From: JAKOQB01 sp050258235
GTDB taxonomy: Bacteria; Pseudomonadota; Gammaproteobacteria; Burkholderiales; Burkholderiaceae_F
Reading direction: 5' to 3'
NCBI GenBank assembly: GCA_050258235.1
Contig: JBLMYK010000288.1
Location: 1 to 10,931, forward strand
Length of the DNA stretch: 10,931 nt
Shown: positions 6,945 to 10,931 of the stretch, piece by piece
Numbering within the stretch: position 1 is the first letter of the stretch
Layout of the letters: each line of letters opens with the position of its first letter
Program-made: the position numbers and the translations under genes
The notes under the pieces: generated by a model
What the model was told of the DNA's origin: nothing
Seen by the model: only the letters and a program-made list of their open reading frames with translations
Databases searched by the model: none

Positions 6945-7250
6945 ATGGCGAAACTTGCACTGATCAATCGGCAGGCCAAACGCGAAGCGCTCGTGAAGAA
7001 GTACGACGCCAAGCGCAAGGAACTGAAGGCCGCGATTGCGGACCCGACGCGCTCCATGGAGGAGCGCATGGAGGCACGCGCCAAGCTGCAGTCATTGCCG
7101 CGCAACGCGAACCCGACGCGGCTGCGCAACCGCTGCGCGTTGACCGGGCGGCCGCGCGGCACGTTCCGCAAGTTCGGACTGGGCCGCGCCAAGATCCGCG
7201 AAGCGGCGATGCGCGGCGACATTCCCGGCATCGTCAAGGCCAGCTGGTAA
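6945..7250 (+). CDS. rpsN: 30S ribosomal protein S14, zinc-free long form
   Basis: S14 (101 residues) belongs to the 30S head near S3 and S10. This is the long C-minus type: in place of the four zinc-binding cysteines of the short form, only Cys64 is present, in RLRNRCALTGRPRGTFRKFGLGRAKIRE (about 59-86). The N-terminal extension MAKLALINRQAKREALVKKYDAKR is typical of proteobacterial S14. GAGGTGA (6931-6937) serves the ATG. Expression of the long form does not depend on zinc supply in known systems. Confidence 0.99.
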   Translation: MAKLALINRQAKREALVKKYDAKRKELKAAIADPTRSMEERMEARAKLQSLPRNANPTRLRNRCALTGRPRGTFRKFGLGRAKIREAAMRGDIPGIVKASW

Positions 7251-7265
7251 GCGAGGAAATTGCAC

Positions 7266-7661
7266 ATGAGCATGAGTGATCCGATCGCCGACATGCTGAC
7301 CCGCATCCGCAACGCGCAGCGGATCGAGAAGACCGAGGTCGTGATGCCGTCGTCGAAGCTGAAGGTGGCAATCGCGCAGGTGCTGAAGGAAGAGGGTTAC
7401 ATCGAAGGCTTCCAGGTCGCGGCCAACGAAGGCAAGCCGGAGCTGCACATCGGCCTGAAGTACTACGCGGGCCGTCCCGTCATCGAGCAACTGGAGCGCG
7501 TGTCGCGCCCGGGCCTGCGCGTATACAAGGGACGCAACGGTATCCCGCAGGTGATGAACGGGCTCGGCGTGGCGATCGTGTCGACGCCGCAGGGCGTGAT
7601 GACCGATCGCAAGGCGCGCGCCACCGGCGTCGGCGGCGAAGTGTTGTGCTACGTGGCCTGA
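7266..7661 (+). CDS. rpsH: 30S ribosomal protein S8
   Basis: S8 (131 residues; 130 in E. coli) binds 16S rRNA helix 21 and, in E. coli, represses spc-operon translation. The start MSMSDPIADMLTRIRNAQ matches the family; GAGGAA (7253-7258) is 7 bases upstream of ATG 7266. The alternatives TTG 7260 and ATG 7272 fit the family less well. MPSSKLKVAIAQVLKEEGYI, RVSRPGLRVYKG and GLGVAIVSTPQGVMTDRKARATGVGGEVLCYVA (about 99-131) are diagnostic, the last holding the S8 RNA-binding signature. Confidence 0.98.
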   Translation: MSMSDPIADMLTRIRNAQRIEKTEVVMPSSKLKVAIAQVLKEEGYIEGFQVAANEGKPELHIGLKYYAGRPVIEQLERVSRPGLRVYKGRNGIPQVMNGLGVAIVSTPQGVMTDRKARATGVGGEVLCYVA

Positions 7662-7679
7662 CCGCGGCGGAGAGAAACG

Positions 7680-8213
7680 ATGTCTCGAGTTGCACGAATT
7701 CCAGTCAGCCTGGCCAAGGGCGTGGAGGCCCAGGTCACGGCGGGCGAAATCCTGGTCAAGGGTCCGCTCGGCACGCTGCAGCACCCGCTGTCGTCGCGAG
7801 TCAAGGTCTCCGTGGCCGACGGCAAGGTGAGCTTTGCTGCCGCCGATGAATCGCGCGAAGCCAATGCGATGAGCGGCACCTTGCGGGCGCTCGTCGCGGG
7901 CATGGTGCACGGCGTATCGACCGGTTTCCAGAAGAAGCTGACGCTGGTCGGTGTCGGCTATCGAGCGCAGGCGCAGGGCGACAAGCTGAACCTGTCGCTC
8001 GGTTTCTCGCACCCGATCGTCCACCAGATGCCCGCTGGCATCAAATGCGAAACGCCGTCGCAGACCGAGATCTTGATCAAGGGCGCGGACAAGCAGAGGG
8101 TCGGCCAGGTCGCCGCCGAGGTGCGCGGCTACAAGCCGCCGGAGCCATACAAGGGCAAGGGCGTGCGGTACGCCGATGAGAAGGTGGTCCTTAAAGAGAC
8201 CAAGAAGAAATAG
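7680..8213 (+). CDS. rplF: 50S ribosomal protein L6
   Basis: L6 (177 residues, as in E. coli) has two similar domains and lies near the sarcin-ricin loop and factor-binding site. MSRVARIPVSLAKGVEAQV is the normal start. The domain junction is near residues 82-98 (GFQKKLTLVGVGYRAQA), and the C-terminal signature YKPPEPYKGKGVRYADE is at about 151-167. GGAG at 7669-7672 serves the ATG. The C-terminus is the usual short lysine run. Confidence 0.99.
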   Translation: MSRVARIPVSLAKGVEAQVTAGEILVKGPLGTLQHPLSSRVKVSVADGKVSFAAADESREANAMSGTLRALVAGMVHGVSTGFQKKLTLVGVGYRAQAQGDKLNLSLGFSHPIVHQMPAGIKCETPSQTEILIKGADKQRVGQVAAEVRGYKPPEPYKGKGVRYADEKVVLKETKKK

Positions 8214-8227
8214 GGCGGAGGCAAACG

Positions 8228-8596
8228 ATGATCGACAAGAAGGAAGCTCGCCTGCGCCGCGCCCGTGCCACGCGTCGGCGCCTCGCGCTGCAGCGCGCGC
8301 ACCGGCTGACGGTGTATCGCTCGAATCTGCACATCTACGCGTCGGTGATCTCGCCCGATGGCGCCAAGGTGCTGGTGACCGCGTCTACCCTGGAACCCGA
8401 GGTGCGAACACAGCTCGTGGGCGCCAAAGGCAAGGGTGGCAACGTCGCCGCGGCCAAGATCGTCGGCGCGCGCGTTGCGCAGAAAGCGCAGGCCGCCGGC
8501 ATCGAGACCGTCGCGTTCGACCGCGCTGGATTCCGCTTCCACGGCCGCGTGAAGGCGCTGGCCGACGCCGCGCGTGAAGCCGGCTTGAAGTTCTGA
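8228..8596 (+). CDS. rplR: 50S ribosomal protein L18
   Basis: L18 (122 residues; 117 in E. coli) binds 5S rRNA with L5 in the central protuberance. The basic N-terminal arm (KKEARLRRARATRRRLALQR) is followed by RLTVYRSNLHIYASVI (about 26-41) and the C-terminal GIETVAFDRAGFRFHGRVKALADAAREAGLKF (about 91-122), all typical. GGAGG (8217-8221) lies 6 bases before the ATG. The gap to rplF is 14 bases. Confidence 0.99.
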   Translation: MIDKKEARLRRARATRRRLALQRAHRLTVYRSNLHIYASVISPDGAKVLVTASTLEPEVRTQLVGAKGKGGNVAAAKIVGARVAQKAQAAGIETVAFDRAGFRFHGRVKALADAAREAGLKF

Positions 8597-8606
8597 GGGG
8601 CAGGCA

Positions 8607-9137
8607 ATGGCAAAGATGCAGTCCAAAGGCATGAAGGGCATGGCGTCGGAAGAGCGCGACGACGGCCTGCGGGAAAAGATGATCGCGGTGAACCGCGTCA
8701 CCAAGGTGGTGAAGGGCGGTCGCATCCTCGGCTTCGCGGCGTTGACCGTGGTCGGTGACGGCGATGGCCGCATCGGCATGGGCAAGGGCAAGGCGCGCGA
8801 GGTGCCGGTCTCGGTGCAGAAGGCGATGGAGAAGGCGCGCCGTAACCTGCGGAAGATTCCGCTGCGGGAGGGCACGCTGCATCACGCGGTGCAGGGCCGG
8901 CACGGCGCGTCGCGCGTGATACTGGCACCGGCGCAGCAGGGCGCGGGCGTCATCGCGGGCGGGCCGCTGCGTGCCATCTTCGATGTGATGGGAATCCGCA
9001 ATATCGTGGCCAAGTCGCATGGCTCGACCAATCCCTACAACATGGTGCGTGCGACGTTGAACGCGCTCGAGCAGCTGCGCACGCCGGCGGAAATCGCGGC
9101 CAAGCGCGGCAAGACGGTCGAGGAACTGCTCGGCTGA
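8607..9137 (+). CDS. rpsE: 30S ribosomal protein S5
   Basis: S5 (176 residues; 167 in E. coli) lines the mRNA entry channel with S3 and S4 and affects decoding accuracy. The N-terminal stretch MAKMQSKGMKGMASEERDDGLREK is a few residues longer than in E. coli and resembles other betaproteobacteria. The double-stranded-RNA-binding-like domain VNRVTKVVKGGRILGFAALTVVGDGDGRIGMGKGKAREVP (about 28-67) and GAGVIAGGPLRAIFDVMGI with GSTNPYNMVRATLNAL complete the fold. Spectinomycin-contact residues in VTKVVKGG look ordinary. GAGGGG (8595-8600), overlapping the rplR stop, serves the ATG. Confidence 0.99.
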   Translation: MAKMQSKGMKGMASEERDDGLREKMIAVNRVTKVVKGGRILGFAALTVVGDGDGRIGMGKGKAREVPVSVQKAMEKARRNLRKIPLREGTLHHAVQGRHGASRVILAPAQQGAGVIAGGPLRAIFDVMGIRNIVAKSHGSTNPYNMVRATLNALEQLRTPAEIAAKRGKTVEELLG

Positions 9138-9148
9138 GCGAGGATCAG

Positions 9149-9328
9149 ATGTCGAAGAAGACCCTGAAAGTCACGCTGGTCAGAAGCCCGGTGTCGGCCA
9201 AGAAGGATCATCAGGCCACCGTGCTTGGACTCGGCCTGAAGCGGATGCACCAGACGCGCGAACTGGAAGACACGCCGGCGGTGCGTGGGATGATCAACAA
9301 GGTCGCGTACATGGTGCGCGTTGCCTAG
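9149..9328 (+). CDS. rpmD: 50S ribosomal protein L30
   Basis: L30 is a small 50S protein. Direct translation gives 59 residues, MSKKTLKVTLVRSPVSAKKD then HQATVLGLGLKRMHQTRELE then DTPAVRGMINKVAYMVRVA, ending in TAG at 9326-9328. The family signature is GLGLKRMHQTRELEDTPAVRGMINKV (about 27-52). The E. coli protein has 59 residues. GAGGA (9140-9144) lies only 4 bases before the ATG. Its place between rpsE and rplO is the conserved one. A short gene like this is easily lost under a 60-residue cutoff. Confidence 0.98.
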   Translation: MSKKTLKVTLVRSPVSAKKDHQATVLGLGLKRMHQTRELEDTPAVRGMINKVAYMVRVA

Positions 9329-9344
9329 GTCCGGAGCTGTCACC

Positions 9345-9839
9345 ATGCGTCTGAATGATTTGAAACCCCCCGCCGGCGCCAAGGGTGCGCGGCATCGCGT
9401 CGGCCGCGGCATCGGCTCGGGGTGGGGCAAGACCGCAGGCCGCGGCCACAAGGGCCAGAAGGCACGCGCGGGAGGGTTCCACAAGGTCGGCTTCGAGGGC
9501 GGGCAGATGCCGCTGCATCGCCGGCTGCCAAAGCGCGGCTTCACCTCGCTGTCGCGGCGCTACGTCGAGGAAGTCCGGCTGTCGGAGCTGCACAAGCTCG
9601 GCGCCGAGGAAATCGACCTGATGGTGCTGAAGCAGGCTGGCGTGATCTCGGCGTTGGCGCTCGATGCGCGCGTGATCAAGTCGGGCCAGATCGGCCGCAA
9701 GATCAGCGTGCGCGGCATCGGTGTCACCAAGGGCGCCAAGGAGGCGATCGAGGCCGCCGGCGGCGTCGTGCACGAAATCGCAAAGAGTGAACCGAAGGCA
9801 GCCAGGAAGCCGGCTGCCGCGAAGGGCAAGAAGGGCTGA
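9345..9839 (+). CDS. rplO: 50S ribosomal protein L15
   Basis: L15 (164 residues; 144 in E. coli) is a late-assembly 50S protein that threads an extended basic arm through 23S rRNA. MRLNDLKPPAGAKGARHRVG is followed by the arm GRGIGSGWGKTAGRGHKGQKARAGGFHKVGFEGGQMPLHRRLPKRGF (about 20-66). The globular domain contains ALDARVIKSGQIGRKISVRGIGVTKGAKEAIEAAGG. The tail KSEPKAARKPAAAKGKKG is longer and more Lys/Ala-rich than in E. coli. GGAG (9333-9336) supports ATG 9345; the in-frame TTG at 9321 lies inside rpmD and was rejected. Confidence 0.98.
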   Translation: MRLNDLKPPAGAKGARHRVGRGIGSGWGKTAGRGHKGQKARAGGFHKVGFEGGQMPLHRRLPKRGFTSLSRRYVEEVRLSELHKLGAEEIDLMVLKQAGVISALALDARVIKSGQIGRKISVRGIGVTKGAKEAIEAAGGVVHEIAKSEPKAARKPAAAKGKKG

Positions 9840-9850
9840 GGGAAAGACGC

Positions 9851-10931
9851 GTGGCGACGAATCTGCCAGGGACGATCGGCAAGACCGGAAAGTACGGCGA
9901 CCTGAAGCGCCGCCTGCTGTTCCTGGTGATGGCGCTCGTCGTCTATCGGATCGGCACGCACATACCGGTGCCGGGGATCGACCCCGACACCCTGCGGCAA
10001 CTGTTCAACTCGCAGCAGGGCGGCATCCTCGGGCTGTTCAATATGTTCTCGGGCGGGGCGCTGTCGCGCTTCTCGGTGTTCGCCCTCGGGATCATGCCGT
10101 ACATCTCGGCGTCGATCATCATGCAGATGCTGACCTACGTGCTGCCGTCGCTCGAGGCGCTGCGCAAGGAGGGCGAGTCGGGCCGGCGCAAGATCACCCA
10201 GTACACGCGCTACGGCACGCTGGGGTTGGCCATCTTCCAGGCGGCGAGCATTTCGATCGCACTCGAATCGCAGCAGAATCTCGTGCTCGATCCGGGCCTG
10301 ATGTTCCGCTTCACCTGCGTGGTGTCGCTGGTGACGGGGACGATATTCCTCATGTGGCTCGGCGAGCAGATCACCGAGCGCGGTCTCGGCAACGGAATCT
10401 CGATCGTGATCTTCTCCGGCATCGTTGCCGGACTGCCGAACGCGATCGGCGGACTGTTCGAGCTGGTGCGCACCGGAGCGATCGGACCGCTGTCGGCGAT
10501 CGTGATCATCGCGCTGATCGTGCTGGTGACGGGATTCGTGGTGTTCGTCGAGCGCGGCCAGCGCAAGATCCTGGTCAACTATGCGAAGCGGCAGGTCGGC
10601 AACAAGATCTATGGCGGCCAGAGCTCGCACCTGCCGCTGAAGCTGAACATGTCGGGCGTGATCCCGCCGATCTTTGCATCGTCGCTGATCCTGTTCCCGG
10701 CCACGCTGGCGAGCTGGTTCACGACCGGCGATGCGACGCGGTGGATCCGCGATCTCGCCGCCGCGCTGTCGCCCGGGCAGCCTTTGTACATCCTGCTGTA
10801 TGCGAGCCTTATCATCTTCTTCTGCTTCTTCTACACGGCACTCGTGTTCAGCAGCAAGGAAACCGCGGACAACCTGAAGAAGAGCGGCGCCTTCGTCCCC
10901 GGCATCCGCCCGGGCGACCAGACCGCGCGCT
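9851..10931 (+). CDS. secY: Protein translocase subunit SecY, N-terminal 360 residues (3' end outside window)
   Basis: SecY forms the inner-membrane channel of the SecYEG translocon for protein export and membrane insertion. The start is GTG at 9851, preceded by GAGGGA (9838-9843). MATNLPGTIGKTGKYGDLKRRLLFL is the cytosolic N-terminus and start of TM1 (about 21-40). The plug and TM2 lie near residues 60-95 (GLFNMFSGGALSRFSVFALGIMPYISASIIMQML). TM3 is at about 121-138, TM4 152-171, TM5 182-199, TM6 213-233, TM7 267-288 and TM8 312-334. The C5 loop GAFVPGIRPGDQTA contains Arg353, the counterpart of E. coli Arg357, essential for SecA-driven export. About 80 residues with TM9-TM10 would follow outside the window. 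Confidence 0.98.
   Translation, partial: MATNLPGTIGKTGKYGDLKRRLLFLVMALVVYRIGTHIPVPGIDPDTLRQLFNSQQGGILGLFNMFSGGALSRFSVFALGIMPYISASIIMQMLTYVLPSLEALRKEGESGRRKITQYTRYGTLGLAIFQAASISIALESQQNLVLDPGLMFRFTCVVSLVTGTIFLMWLGEQITERGLGNGISIVIFSGIVAGLPNAIGGLFELVRTGAIGPLSAIVIIALIVLVTGFVVFVERGQRKILVNYAKRQVGNKIYGGQSSHLPLKLNMSGVIPPIFASSLILFPATLASWFTTGDATRWIRDLAAALSPGQPLYILLYASLIIFFCFFYTALVFSSKETADNLKKSGAFVPGIRPGDQTAR

Noticed and set aside
6143..7312. 389-codon open frame on the - strand
   Set aside because: It is antisense to rplX, rplE and rpsN, which are unmistakable; composition is typical of a reverse-frame shadow.
9321..9344. TTG start for rplO overlapping rpmD
   Set aside because: ATG 9345 gives the family N-terminus and has a GGAG 8 bases upstream.
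9560..10630. 356-codon open frame on the - strand
   Set aside because: It is antisense to rplO and secY and lacks a supported start or family motif.

Overview
The window is a stretch of the conserved bacterial ribosomal-protein supercluster, with every gene on the + strand. It holds the 3' end of tuf, then the complete S10 cluster (rpsJ, rplC, rplD, rplW, rplB, rpsS, rplV, rpsC, rplP, rpmC, rpsQ), then the spc cluster (rplN, rplX, rplE, rpsN, rpsH, rplF, rplR, rpsE, rpmD, rplO) and the first 360 codons of secY. That is 21 complete ribosomal protein genes and two genes cut by the window edges. Gene order matches the E. coli S10 and spc operons. No mobile element, tRNA, rRNA, CRISPR array or unfamiliar gene was found.

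The DNA is GC-rich. Protein signatures fit a betaproteobacterium, probably Burkholderiales or a relative: the EF-Tu ending GAGVVAKVIE, the S10 loop TRIQRFDILRSPHANK, the S5 start MAKMQ...ERDDGLREKM, the SecY stretch FNMFSGGALSRFSVFALGI, and a long, zinc-free S14. tuf running directly into rpsJ means the str operon (rpsL-rpsG-fusA-tuf in relatives) is contiguous with S10. The genus cannot be read from the sequence.

Layout: 1-122 is the tuf end. 123-185 is a short spacer with a perfect GC-rich palindrome. 186-497 is rpsJ. 498-617 is a 120-base spacer with a candidate promoter and two hairpins, so rpsJ may be transcribed with tuf while the rest of the S10 cluster gets its own start before rplC. 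618-5477 is a tightly packed run from rplC to rpsQ with gaps of 2-14 bases or 1-4 base overlaps. 5478-5670 is a 193-base spacer with a consensus TATAAT and a strong hairpin near the rplN ribosome-binding site, at the place where the E. coli spc promoter lies. 5671-10931 is the spc cluster through most of secY.

The genes supply components of both ribosomal subunits, an elongation factor that delivers aminoacyl-tRNA, and the protein-export channel to which translating ribosomes dock. I see no previously undescribed system. The points worth a second look are regulatory or structural: the spacers, and an unusually long low-complexity S3 tail whose coding DNA contains two perfect palindromes. Two real genes are easy to miss: rplP, masked by a longer in-frame reading frame, and rpmD, only 59 codons.
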